Shown here: positions 1 to 10,357 of the stretch, piece by piece
How positions within the stretch are numbered: position 1 is the stretch's first letter
How the letters are laid out: every line of letters starts with the position of its first letter
From: Cudoniella acicularis
Taxonomy: Eukaryota > Ascomycota > Leotiomycetes > Helotiales > Helotiaceae
Assembly (NCBI GenBank): GCA_013054445.1
Contig: JAAMPI010001135.1
Coordinates: forward strand, 1-19,053
Length of the DNA: 19,053 bases
Direction: 5' to 3'
The notes under the pieces: generated by a model
Told to the model about the DNA's origin: nothing
Database searches by the model: none
The model's input: the letters and a program-made list of their open reading frames with translations, nothing else
Program-made: the position numbers and the translations under genes

Positions 1-1045
1 CCCCNAAAAAAGAAAAAAAGTCGCGTGCTTCCCCCAGATTTTCATACAAGAAACTATGTCTGACTCTCGGCCAAAAACGACATTCAGACTAGTGCCGCGT
101 GATCATGATGATGATCCACGCCAACCCCCACAAATTCCGAGATTCTGGGACGATGATCTTGTTTGATGATGTCAAACTGTTGTGTGTTTTGAATGGAAAA
201 AGACGTATGTCAAATCTGTAGTTTGTTTTCCGGTCTGAGTTGTGTACGGAGGTGAGTTTGGAAGGGAGGAGGGAGAAATGGCGGAGTGACCGAGTCCTAT
301 TGAGTAGGTGGGTATCTGCCCCTTTACTTAACTTTCTGTGGAAGAATTGGATGATTGAGAGGTTCTTGAAGGTTACGAGATAGCGAAAAAGCTCAGAAGG
401 AGCTCGAATAAATTCTGTATTAAAGCCCCCAACTCAAGTCCCGAAGTCGAGGCCCATGAGTTTCGCATTCTCCAGATGTTGAAAGTGTATCCCAAAACTT
501 GCGTCTGATAGATACTTGCTGGAACTGACTTGACTATGAGTTAACAAAATAGTTCATCTGGTGGAAAGAAACATTCGTGAGTCATCTAGCAGTTGCACTT
601 GCACAACTCCGTTTCAAAACAATACACAAATATAGCCATAAACCTACCACCACTCAGTCGATCACGTAGATCCAGCATCTGGTACCGGTCCGATCCTCTC
701 TCAAGCCCCAGTTTCACCTCATGTTGCCTCCCGCCCCATCCCTCACCACAACATCATTGTTCCAAAATATCCATCATGGAAATCATCATCATCAACCATC
801 ACCTTTTAAATTCGGACATCCAAGTTCCAGCCTCTACCAACACACATTTCGGCCCTTCATACCTTCATGCAACATACCCCTCTCACCCGCGGAACACTGC
901 ATCCTTCCAGCGTCGGATGAAAAGTCGGCCCGAGTCGTGAGGTTACCCAGATATCAAACGGCCGGCCATCCCGTCCGTCTCACCACATGATAATAAGAGG
1001 CCACCATCCATCGGCATTTATCCACCACCCCTCCCCTCCCTTTGC

Positions 1046-1076
1046 ATACATACATATGTACGGAGTATGTATGTAT
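1046..1076. repeat. Perfect 11-bp inverted repeat (hairpin)
   Basis: ATACATACATA at 1046-1056 is exactly complementary to TATGTATGTAT at 1066-1076, with a 9-base loop (TGTACGGAG). It is AT-rich and built from a TACA-type microsatellite, so it may be only a simple repeat that happens to be palindromic. No gene lies close enough to assign it a role. Confidence 0.7.
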
Positions 1077-2736
1077 CTATCCAGACTCAATGTCTTCCGT
1101 AACACAGCTCCGGTAGCTAGCTGTACGCTACGAATCACCTCGACAACACGGAAGGCAGCACAAGACAGCGATGAAAAAACTCCGCGATCTCCTTCTGTTT
1201 CTGCTTTCTTCCTCCTCGGTGCTGTCTCGGTGCTTAGAAAGAGCTTATCTATCTTTCTTGCACCACCTCTATCATCCATGTCTCACCTCTCTCGCTCGAA
1301 GTTGCTCAACGCTACACAAGAAAGAACCACTCAAACTAAAATAATATAGATCTTTACGGGAACCAGCAAAGACATACGCAATGTACACTTACCTATCATA
1401 TACGCCAGACGGGGCTGAAGTATGTAGGAGGCCACGTGATTGATAATGTCTGCACCGCCAACACCAGGCACTTGCAAGCGTATGCGGGGCGGTACTAGGA
1501 ATAGGCACACCTAGAGTGGGTGGTCGCCGCTTTTTGCAACGGCAAGACCACACATGCAATGCAAGCTTGCACAAGCGAAGACGCAGTGTGTCGCCGATTT
1601 TCCTTTTTCCTTTTTTTTTTCTTTTTGGTGAGGAGGGGTTGTTCGTTGGTTTACTTTACTGTCCTAGTCTGGATTCCGGGATATGGGACGATTTTCTTGC
1701 GAGCTGACGTGATGTGAGGCTGTCACGTATATTTTCTGTTTTGAGATAGGAGTTGGCTGAGGTCCAGACTGGGAGCTACTACTTAGCAGAGGGATGTTGG
1801 CTGTGATAATTGAGGGTGATAGGATGGAAATTTCTACACCTCCCAGATAATTTTGTTTTGATGAAGAATAGCTCATGCAATAACTAAGGATTTTCACGCA
1901 GTGAGATATGTATTAGGAAGCGCCGAAAGTCCAATTTTCCCGTGAGACGATTCTGGGGAGGAAAGTGGCGCTTGCCAACCTGGAATTGGCAAATACGTCG
2001 CCCTCTGCTGTGAAAATCAAGCAATAGAATCCTTTGTTTATGGGGATTGGCCGAGGCAGATGCACCCCATTCGGAAGCAAAAGACCAAAGTGGTGGAAAG
2101 ACTGGTAAGCACAGGTATTGTACATACAGCCTCATGCCCATGCATCTGCAGACTGCACGTCTCTTTAGCCCTCCCCAACCAGAGCTTTAGTTGTCTGGAT
2201 ACCTGGACTTTTTTCCCACTTCTCCAGTTTCTTTAGCAGCTGAAGATTGAAGGGAGACTTTGGTAGACATGCCGCTTTGGTTGACTTATACATGTGCTAT
2301 GCATAGCTGTGATCCCAAGGCCAGAATATCGACCTCTTTCCCCTCACTCCTCGCCTTGGAAGTCGGAGCTAGAAATAGCCTTTTTGTACTTTTAAGACAC
2401 TGTTGATATATTACGGACGTGCCGCCCGGATGGCTCCCGTGTCTAAAAGCCTTCCCGTGGATAGGTGACGCCTTTTATCACTTACCACGCCGCCGGGAGG
2501 CTGGACATGGCCCATGAGCATAACACACAACGCAAGTGCACGGCAAGACGGCTCAACCTGCTTTTTGAATCTCCTTCCCTTCCAAGCACGGACTTTGTCG
2601 AGGGCAGCACCGTGCCGGTTTCAGTATCTCCCGCTTGTCAAGTCCACTGAGCAAAGACAAAGCAGCGTTGCTTCTCCCTGGTTGTGGAAATGGACAAGAG
2701 AAGAGCTCGGAGACCAACACCGGCACATGTACTGTA

Positions 2737-2764
2737 CCTCGCTCCCTCGCTCCCTCGCTCCCTC
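2737..2764. repeat. 8-bp tandem repeat CCTCGCTC x3.5
   Basis: Three perfect copies of CCTCGCTC (2737-2760) are followed by a partial fourth copy. It lies in non-coding, pyrimidine-rich sequence and looks like a short minisatellite. Confidence 0.75.
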
Positions 2765-3085
2765 CCGTCCTTCCTCGCTCATCCCGACCGGAGGAGATAC
2801 TTACCTGCATGACATTGACATGTTCCTACGTACCTCCCAACACCACCACCAACTCATCACACAATGCACTGCGACTTTCATCACAGGCGTTATGCTGCTG
2901 CAAACGCTATGTCCGTGCGCGGGGAAACCGGCTACGGGACTACCCTCCACCCAAATATGGCAGGATTCCGTCTGGCTGGCTTCAGCATCGTCACTTTTAC
3001 AGAGTCATCACCATACGTTGGTACGACTCGCACTTCGCAGCTACCGACCTACGCACGGATGAGTCTGCGCCATGAGAGGCTGGTG

Positions 3086-3103
3086 TGCGTTGCGTGCGTT
3101 GCG
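3086..3103. repeat. 9-bp tandem duplication TGCGTTGCG x2
   Basis: Two perfect adjacent copies of TGCGTTGCG are followed by TTCC. This is a minor replication-slippage repeat in non-coding sequence. Confidence 0.6.
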
Positions 3104-3640
3104 TTCCGAGGGTTTGGATCCGGTAGGTTGAAGAGCTTGGACCGTTGAATGTGACGAGCAAGACTCCGCCAGCTTTTTATTGTTTTTTCGTGCCTGTGGT
3201 GGATATGAAAGGGCTGAGCAGTGACATCTTCTCGGATGAAGTAGGAATGGATGGGAGGACTCAAGAACTGGATGGTCTGTACGGAGCACCTATATCCCGT
3301 GGGGAAGGCAAGTGCTAAGTACTGGTGGAAAGAGCGAGACGTTGCGAAGAAGGGGTAAAGGAGGGGAAAGAGAAGCCTCAGGGAAGAGTACTAAGAGTAG
3401 GCTAGAAGACAATACCACAAAATCCCGCCTCGGCCCGGATAATCCCATCTGACATCACTCACATACCGGTATCTGATTCTCTTCATAAGCGCGACCAGTC
3501 TGTCTGTCTCTCCCCACGAAACAACCTGCAAAAGGCAGGTAGTAGTATCTCGTACACCGCCTGCAAATTCCCCACAAGAACGCAATGGCACATTCACAAA
3601 AGCCATCATTCCATTCGTCCCCCGATTTCCCCTCGATGGG

Positions 3641-3665
3641 CACGTGCTCTCCTGGTATACACGTG
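3641..3665. promoter_or_regulatory. Pair of CACGTG E-box motifs
   Basis: CACGTG occurs at 3641-3646 and again at 3660-3665, both followed by CT or CTT, so the spacing is 19 bp start to start. CACGTG is bound by bHLH regulators such as Cbf1/Pho4-type factors in fungi. No gene was recognised beside the pair, so a regulatory role is only a possibility. Single CACGTG boxes also occur at 1433, 10267 and 17777. Confidence 0.25.
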
Positions 3666-4446
3666 CTTCAAACCCAACAACGGGACTGAAGCAAGAAAAA
3701 AGCAATTGCTGTACAACTCGTGGTTTCCTTGCATATCTGGAAAGCCATTCTTTCATAGATCCTCATCCTATTAACTTTAAAAGAGGAGACGGCAAACCCC
3801 TTGCGTATAGACCTATACAATGTCCTCCAATACCGAAAATGTAGTACAAAGAAATAAAAAATATTGCTTTGCTTTCCCGAGGAAACTGACACCCAAGCTT
3901 AAGCCTCAAGCCCAAGCCCCGTCATCCTTCCAGCATAAAAATGTCTGAGCTCGACGAAAGTCCCACGACGCTCTTGAACAACGACCAGGACCAACGCCAC
4001 CATTCGGGCTCTTCCCACCGTCGGATACACTTGTGGCTTTGGGGAAGGTGCAATGTTTCACTTTAGTGGTCAAAAGGGGAAGAAAAACCTCAGCAGTGTT
4101 CTAGATGTGTTGGTGCGCTGGCGTGTGGTCCTACCATACGATAGGAGGATTTCGTGGGGGTTACAAGTATCCAGTTCCCTGTTCAAGGAAGGAAGCAGAG
4201 ATCGGTCCCAGGAAGAGAAGATAGCTAGATAACCTTTATTAATGGAATCATGGTTTTGGGTTTTGCTAGGATTGGAATCGCTGCGATGATCGATTTGCCG
4301 CGGGTGCTGGTGATTAAACAAATGCCTACCTGGCCGTCGCAAATGTGGCAGTGTTCAATTCAAGGGCGGCGTGAAAATCACATGGAACGGACTGGGAGGA
4401 TAGAGGAACAGACTTGCTCAAGAATTTGAATTGCTGTTGGCGGTGC

Positions 4447-4465
4447 CTGCTCTGCTCTGCTCTGC
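4447..4465. repeat. 5-bp tandem repeat CTGCT
   Basis: Three perfect CTGCT units plus a degenerate fourth one lie in non-coding sequence downstream of the ras gene. This is a simple microsatellite. Confidence 0.6.
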
Positions 4466-4883
4466 CATACTCAACCCCCTTGCTCTTATTCATTCATGCT
4501 ACCGTACTCGTTATCCCGTCCTTTGCCACCGATATGGACTTGTAGAAGATTTGAAATTTATGAAGACATGAAAGCTCGCAAGAGATGGGTCCCCGAAAAT
4601 GCGCCAGTAACACCGTTCCATGGTGATGGCAGAAATCTTGGTGTCAAAAAGGGTTAATCCTGTCGATTCATGACGCCGTGTGCCTCTTTTGGTACTCCAT
4701 TCGCCAAGTTAGGTTGAGAATTCGTGCAACGCTGGAGAGGAAGAAGGAAGAGTTTGTGAGGGGTATTAGAAGTCGAGATTCGTTGAGATAAGGGTTGCTG
4801 GGATTTTTGGAAATGTTGAAGCTCATATAAGCTGACAGAATAATATCTCCCTGGGACTTTCTCCGGCCCAAAATACGGCTCTC

Positions 4884-5684
4884 TCATAATATGACGCATT
4901 TTCTTTTATCCTTTGGGCGATATATTCGTCCTGCATTGTCTTGTCTAGGTCCCTCTCCAGTTCCAGTTCGAGTCCCCTTGCCAGCTCCTGGATATTGCCC
5001 CCTCAAACTGGTGCTTTGCATGCGTTGTCGACGTAATTGTCTGACTACATCGTAGAAGGCTTTCTCGACATTGATATAATTTTTTTGCAGATGCTTCGAC
5101 GAATTCGCATCCCAGTTCGCGCGCTAGAGCATTCCCTTCCTGGGTAGAGACTTCGCGTTCTGTCACTCTGTCACTTTTGTTGCCGACTAGCATTATTGGC
5201 ACAGGCGCCGAGGGCATGCTTGAAGATAACGGCGAACCTGGATAAGGAGGTGATGACGATGATGATTCCTTCACTCGCTGTATTTGATTGTGAAACCTTG
5301 TAATTCGGGTGAACGAAGATCTTGACGAAATACTGTAGACCAGCACGAAGCCCTCCCCATCGCGAATCCACTGGTCTCGTAGGGCTGTGTATTCTTCCTG
5401 GCCAGCTGTATCGAGAACCTCTAGCATACACGACTGTCCATCTATCACAACCTGTTTGCGGTACGAGTCTTCGATTGTGGGGTCATACTGGTAGGAGAAG
5501 GTCAGTACGGGGTCTCAAGAGTTGGACCTTAGCACCAAGAGCTGTGCCGTGGCAGGATAAAGTTGGTGCTTACAGTTTCGACGAAATGTTGAAGTGTTAA
5601 TTGTATAGTTAATGCTGTCTTCCCTACACCTCCATCTCCTAGCACCACCAGTTTGTAAAGTACCATCTTGCCCGCCATCGCCAT
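4884..5684 (-). CDS. Ras2/RasB-type small GTPase, frameshifted
   Basis: Membrane-anchored GTP switch controlling polarised growth and signalling. Exon 1 is 5574-5684, the intron is 5488-5573 (GTAAGC...CAG, 86 bp), and exon 2 is 4884-5487. The conceptual product is about 237 aa. P-loop GDGGVGKT is at residues 16-23, switch [10 protein letters not shown] at 38-46, DTAGQEEY at 63-70, NKSD at 140-143 and SAK at 170-172. A Ser/Pro-rich insert of about 20 residues (112-131) before the fifth strand is typical of mould Ras2/RasB. After SAK the open frame is lost at a run of seven A (T7 at 5080-5086 on the plus strand). Dropping one base restores the family sequence to a basic tail and CAAX box CVIL, then TGA at 4884-4886. 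The start at 5684 has the context CACCATGG. An in-frame ATG at 5678 gives the usual MAGK start, and one at 5720 would add 12 residues. The family assignment is firm. The frameshift is probably a sequencing error. Confidence 0.93.
5080..5086 (-). other. One-base homopolymer insertion in ras
   Basis: Seven T on the plus strand (seven A in the coding sense) follow the codons for ASA. Six A would read A-S-A-K-N-Y-I-N-V-E, the family consensus. Seven A shifts the frame and gives K-K-L-Y-Q-C instead. Confidence 0.85.
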
Positions 5685-7195
5685 GGTGAAGAGGTTGTGG
5701 GGACGAGGGGGTTCGACCAAGAGAGTGACAACGGCCGGGATGATAAGTCGTGGGATTCGAGTGGGCAGGAATCAATTCGACGGCAAGTTCTTAGCACTAT
5801 TCAGAGGAGAGACCCAAATACGCAACGGAGATTCGTTTGGGCTTTCTGATGAAGCTCGGACTTCCGCTTGTGGAGAGATTTGACACGATAGGATAGGCGA
5901 TAGCAGACGTCTGCCGCCTGTGCTGAGCGGATGCTGGAGCTGGAGCAAAGTGGACCGTCGACAACTAGGCAAAAGGGCTGCGACTAGGCGATCGTCTGCG
6001 TGAGCGGTGCACGATGAAGCCCTGCTCGGGCTTTTTTGAAGACGGTGAGGTTGCAAATCAAGCCGTGGCGGCAACTATCGGGGTCGAAGGCTGGATTTGA
6101 GGGAGGGACAGCTTGAAGCAGGTGCGAACGAGGTTGAGGGTCTTCGTGGGGCTGGACTCTCCGAGGCGGATGTGGCGGGGAGCTCCTAGGTAGGAACAGC
6201 AACGACGACAACGACGGTATGGGTGTGGGCGTGGGCGACGAACAGAAGAGTTACAACGCGCTTCGGGTTTGCTGGTGGTATTTTGGAGAGGTTTGGAGAG
6301 AACGACAGAAGTTACAGAACAGCTCTACTTGTAAAAGGGAACCAACTTCCCATGGTGCAGCCTGATAAAGCGGCGCCCGAGGCGTTAATAGGCCAGTCAC
6401 TCTCCACGGGATTTTTGGGGGTGGCATTCGCTCCACACCCAGGATTCGAGGCTCCATCCCTCTTATATTCCCCCTTCGCGCAGCGATGTGAGGAACACGA
6501 CCACGTATGAGAAACCCAGAATTACGAGGGATTTGGGCCCTTAAAAGGAGCCCTGGCGCCATCCATTGCAATAGAAATGCAAGATTGGGCGTTATTGTTG
6601 GTCAATGCAAATGGAAGGCCTAGATATCGAGGGGAATAAGCAGAGAGCTGGAACCCTGCGCGCGCACTTTATCTGTGTGATTTAAACTCATTCCAACAGT
6701 TCGGTCCTGCTCTGTTACGCTTTCCTCCAATGTCTTCACCGATGGCTAATGTTCAAAATTGTTCAATTGTTCCGCCACGCAACGCTCTCGCGGGGAATTT
6801 ATCCTCAGCACCCGTTAACGAGGACTCGGGCGGATGGCTTTTCGAGTTGGAATGGGGTGGAGAAGTAGTTTGTAGTCAAGAAATAGGACCACGGCAATTA
6901 GTACACCAAACAGCTTTAGTCACTTGGAAGGGAACTGGCGAAACGATTGAGCATTGATATCATTTTGTGTTGGTACGACGTCAATGTCAACTATCAGAAT
7001 AACCTCCATCCAGATATCATTTCTCCAAAGCACCGCATCTTCCGATTGTACGCCATCCTAAGCATAGGATTTAATATTTCAATATAAACATAAGAAGTTC
7101 AATGAATTCGTGTCAAGAAAATGGAGTGACCAGCGTCAAGCCAGATTCTGTAAATAGACCTTTATCAGCTGAGGTCATTAAAATAGTCGAGCCAA
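5685..7195. other. Intergenic: ras upstream and OPY2 downstream region
   Basis: About 1.5 kb lies between the ras start and the OPY2 stop; both genes are read on the minus strand. It should hold the ras promoter and leader and the OPY2 3' untranslated region. I see short GTGGGC-like and CGACAA-like repeats near 6200-6245, but no gene. Open frames of 75-106 codons here have no recognisable motifs. Confidence 0.6.
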
Positions 7196-8452
7196 CTACT
7201 CTCTCATCTCGTTCTCGTCCCCGAATGGTGTGCTGTTCCTTTTCATGGATGATTCGTTGCTTTTCGATTTCTTACTGGCTTCCTCAATGATGTCGCTTAG
7301 TGATCTGTTGCTTCGGTGCCTAGCAATTGGAGGGTCACTAAAAGGACTTTCTTCGGTCGGTGAGTCGTCAATCAATGTAATGGCAGTCGAATCGCGGAGA
7401 AGGCTTTGGTGTTGGGAAGCATAGTCATCGGAAGTAGAACTTGAATGCGAATCCTTTTTCGGATTGCTTGCAACCCTAACAACCTGGGGCCGGACCTGTG
7501 TTGCAGCGCTGGCACTGTTCAAGAAAGTAGATCCAACGCTGAAAGCAGGGCTAGGAGGTCCACCCACTCCGTATTTGCCGTAGTCGACACTTGGAACTGG
7601 TGGTGTCATATCGCCAGGCGAGCTGGCACCGTTAGACTTGACGCTCACAACAGCAGCCTTTCCTCTGATCACAGTCTGTGCCGGGACTGGAGAGACTATC
7701 GCATTCTTCCCATAAATCGTTGAAGCGACACTAGTCCTGGCGTACGATGTCCGATCACTAATTCCCGAGTAGGTCGAATCCCGAAGATCACCAGGCATGA
7801 AGAAATGCTCTTGCTCATACCTCGGAGTGCTGGAGGCTGACGATAAGGCAATAGGGATAGGAGGGACGGGAGGAACGAGAAGACCAGGAGTCGATGGTGC
7901 AGATCTGTTTGTTACCCCGGGAATGTATGCGATTTGAATGATGTTGGAAGCTCGTGTCAAGACGGTAGAAGCTATTGAACCCACGGTGTGTGTCGAAGCT
8001 CTGGCATCTCTCCGCATCGTGAAATCTTTCTCAGCTAGTGTTGCCTCGTCTTGATCCTCTACCCAATCATCCTGTTCGTACTGTTGTCTCTTAGTCTTGA
8101 TGCAGAACCTCCAAACAAGGTATGTAACGGTAGCAATAGCTAGAACTCCTCCGATCACACCGCCAGCAATTGCTCCAACGTTGGGGCCCGTATTTGATGA
8201 CTTCGTCACAGAGCTGATTGTCGCGGCGGCCGAAGAGGAAGGTGATGCGACACAAATCGTATGTTGGCAATTATCACAAGTGAGGGTAACCAGCGAGCAA
8301 ACTTCTCCACTCCCGCAGGATGGACATGCAGGTACTTGAGTAGTATTGCAGTCCACACATCGTCGAAAGAGGCTATGGAATGGCGCTAGATAGGGGTTAG
8401 ATTTGAATTGAACGACGGGTACATTGAGCTGACCTGGTTCAAAGAACGCCAT
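7196..8452 (-). CDS. Opy2-like membrane anchor protein (HOG pathway)
   Basis: Single-span plasma membrane protein. In yeast Opy2 recruits the adaptor Ste50 and so links the Sho1 branch to MAPK signalling in osmostress. The open frame is 418 codons. A Cys-rich N-terminal module at residues 32-67 has eight cysteines (CVDC, CPSC, C, CDNC, C), the Opy2 N-terminal domain pattern. A Ser/Thr stretch follows, then one membrane helix at about 93-114, glycine-rich at its start and closed by a basic stop-transfer stretch. The roughly 300-residue cytoplasmic tail is Ser/Pro-rich, with PPVPPIP and TPPVPS motifs that could bind SH3 domains, and a stretch around YGKNAIVSPVPAQTVIRGKA that resembles mould Opy2 proteins. 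No classical signal peptide is seen. A likely 48-bp in-frame intron at 8386-8433 would shorten the protein to 402 aa. The function is inferred from the domain pattern. Confidence 0.82.
   Translation of the reverse strand: MAFFEPGQLNVPVVQFKSNPYLAPFHSLFRRCVDCNTTQVPACPSCGSGEVCSLVTLTCDNCQHTICVASPSSSAAATISSVTKSSNTGPNVGAIAGGVIGGVLAIATVTYLVWRFCIKTKRQQYEQDDWVEDQDEATLAEKDFTMRRDARASTHTVGSIASTVLTRASNIIQIAYIPGVTNRSAPSTPGLLVPPVPPIPIALSSASSTPRYEQEHFFMPGDLRDSTYSGISDRTSYARTSVASTIYGKNAIVSPVPAQTVIRGKAAVVSVKSNGASSPGDMTPPVPSVDYGKYGVGGPPSPAFSVGSTFLNSASAATQVRPQVVRVASNPKKDSHSSSTSDDYASQHQSLLRDSTAITLIDDSPTEESPFSDPPIARHRSNRSLSDIIEEASKKSKSNESSMKRNSTPFGDENEMRE
8386..8433 (-). other. Possible 48-bp in-frame intron in OPY2
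   Basis: Read on the minus strand, this segment starts GTCAGC, carries a TCTAAC branch-like site 11 bases before its end, and ends in CTAG. It is 48 bp, the size of the other introns in the window. Splicing joins MAFFEP to APFHSLFRR in frame; without splicing the frame also stays open. Either form could be real. The branch site and length favour splicing. Confidence 0.5.
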
Positions 8453-9154
8453 GATGATATCCGAAGGCGAGAAGCCTTTGTCTTCTGGATTGCAGTGTGG
8501 TGTATCGATTAGTGTTTGTGATTGAGAGGTGGGGTTGTGATTGTGGTTCTCCTCGTAGCTTTCGCCTTTGGGTCAAGCGATATCGAAGGGGAGATAATAA
8601 GAACCCGATCAACAGAAGTGGATGGAGCGATGTGAAAGTCGTGCAAGCCGTATCTCGAATACAGCGCCTCTAGATCTCGTCGTGCAAGACCAGGAGGTAA
8701 GAATTGAATTGTTCGAAGTGCTGTGAGTTCCCGTGCTCGTGAATGTAGCTGGTGTGAGGCTTACGGTCGCATAAACGTCGGAATCGGAAGGGGATGGAAA
8801 ACGAGTGTGGTGAGAGAACAAGCTCTGTGGGTATTGTGAAGACAATTGAATGCTTCGCAGCAACTACATCGACAGCGAGGGACCAGACTGAAAATGTTTT
8901 GTTTTGTTGATTCGGCTTGGCGGCTGTGGCAAGCGTGGAGATCAGTTTCGATGAAGGAGTGAGACTTGCGAGGTGAGCGTGCGACTGCGACGATCAAAGT
9001 TGACAGACACGTTCCTGGCCTGGCTGGGGTCACTCGGTGACTGGGGGGACTCTAGGTTCCTATTGGCCCGGAAAAACAACCTTCTTAGATTGTGGATTAA
9101 ACGGGTTTATGCACTAATTCGATGGCTTAATTCGTCGGCGGAGGATGTAGAAGA

Positions 9155-9174
9155 GATCAGATCGGATCAGATCG
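9155..9174. repeat. 10-bp tandem duplication GATCAGATCG x2
   Basis: Two perfect adjacent copies of GATCAGATCG lie in the region upstream of OPY2. It is short and of unknown meaning. Confidence 0.6.
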
Positions 9175-10357
9175 CAACTCGTTGAAGAGAGTTGTATGTC
9201 AGGCATATGTGCCGACCAAAGGTGCGGATGTTCTGCTTCTAACGAAGGGCGTTGTTCTTTGTGGTCTTTGCGAGTGTGCAAGGTTTGGAAAGAGACAAGA
9301 TGAAAGGACTGCGCCTCCGCGCCTCCATCCTGAGATGTTTGATGATTGGCTGACCGACCAATTTAAGGGCGAGCACAGGGCGGGTGGAACTGCTAAAAGA
9401 ATCTCACTCTACGATCGAGGCACAGCCAATTCCAACATTTAAGGTTGGACTTGAGGTTATCGCAAATAGTGCTGAAGGTCTTGTTTGGACCAAAACTCTT
9501 GCTACCGATCAATAATATTGGTTCCAAGCTTCAAGGTTTGTATTTTTTGTTGCTTCCGGTGTTGTTAATCCCTAGCCTCATCCCTGGTGAGACGATTCTC
9601 ACCGTTCATAACGTACAAAGTGCTACATTGTGGCCAGCCCTTGAATCCGACCTGCTTCGAATCTGAGATGAGTGTATTGTCGAAGAGTTAGTGATGGCTG
9701 TAGTGACTGATATGTCACTGGTCTTTGGATGCACTATATTCGTTTTTTTTCTTTGGATTAAGGGAGGCATTTTCCTCTTTAAAATTCGTCGATATCATGA
9801 GATATGCCATTATTTGTTAATCTGCAATATTGTTTTTGATGCGTTAGTCCGTAAGAGATGACTTAACATATCCACGTACTTCACACATTGGTCAAGGCCG
9901 CAGAAGGGAAGCAGAAAAAGCTTAATTTTAGGTCCGGGTTTGCAAATGTGTGTGTTGGAACACTGGTCTGTTGCGGCACCTGCTCAGGGTGCTCGACATC
10001 GCGGTGCTTCGGGAAATAGATTTGTTAAGAACGCCTTACGCTTTTCCGAGTAGAAAGGACATCTGAGTTATCGAGGCAAAGAAGGCTATATATTATGCCA
10101 TGTGTGAGTTGCTATTGTAACTTGTGAACTGTTTGGACTCCCAATGCCTCCTGGCACTCAGAAAAAACCAGACCGAGCACAGTACTTAACTATTGCTCTT
10201 TCTCCGAGATGGAATTGAAGTTTTTAAAGCTCTGATGATCGATGGTCAAACAATCTGGACAGGGATCACGTGAACTTTAAACCCAAGACTTCAGCCCTGC
10301 GCAAAATCAAACTTTTAATTTACCCCAAACAATCGCTTTATCACTGAGACCCGGCAG

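Larger units (their letters stand above)
1..4883. other. Gene-poor left flank, no recognisable gene
   Basis: I see no protein family, tRNA or mobile element in this stretch. The longest open frames, about 182 and 146 codons on the plus strand near 2514-3075 and 121 codons on the minus strand at 3391-3756, overlap each other or have low-complexity, Ser/Pro/His-rich translations without recognisable motifs, so I treat them as chance. The stretch holds short tandem repeats, a CT-rich tract near 1600-1626, an 11-bp inverted repeat at 1046-1076 and two CACGTG boxes at 3641 and 3660. The last few hundred bases, up to 4883, should include the 3' untranslated region of the ras gene. Base 5 is an N next to A-rich sequence, which suggests a contig edge. 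Confidence 0.6.

Noticed and set aside
270..345. tRNA-like wording (GGCGGAGTGACCGAGTCC)
   Set aside because: I could not fold an acceptor stem, anticodon loop or T-loop GTTCGA box from it.
1596..1626. Poly-T/CT tract as a transposon tail
   Set aside because: There are no flanking duplications or coding remains of a retroelement. Pyrimidine tracts are common in fungal non-coding DNA.
2514..3075. Overlapping plus-strand ORFs of 182 and 146 codons
   Set aside because: They overlap in two frames, run through a tandem repeat and have low-complexity translations with no motif or splice support.
3391..3756. 121-codon minus-strand ORF
   Set aside because: No recognisable motif, and it overlaps open frames on both strands. 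It is best explained as chance.
5078..5092. Programmed -1 ribosomal frameshift at A AAA AAA in ras
   Set aside because: The heptamer looks slippery, but a -1 shift leads to a stop shortly after. A +1 change is needed to reach the conserved frame.
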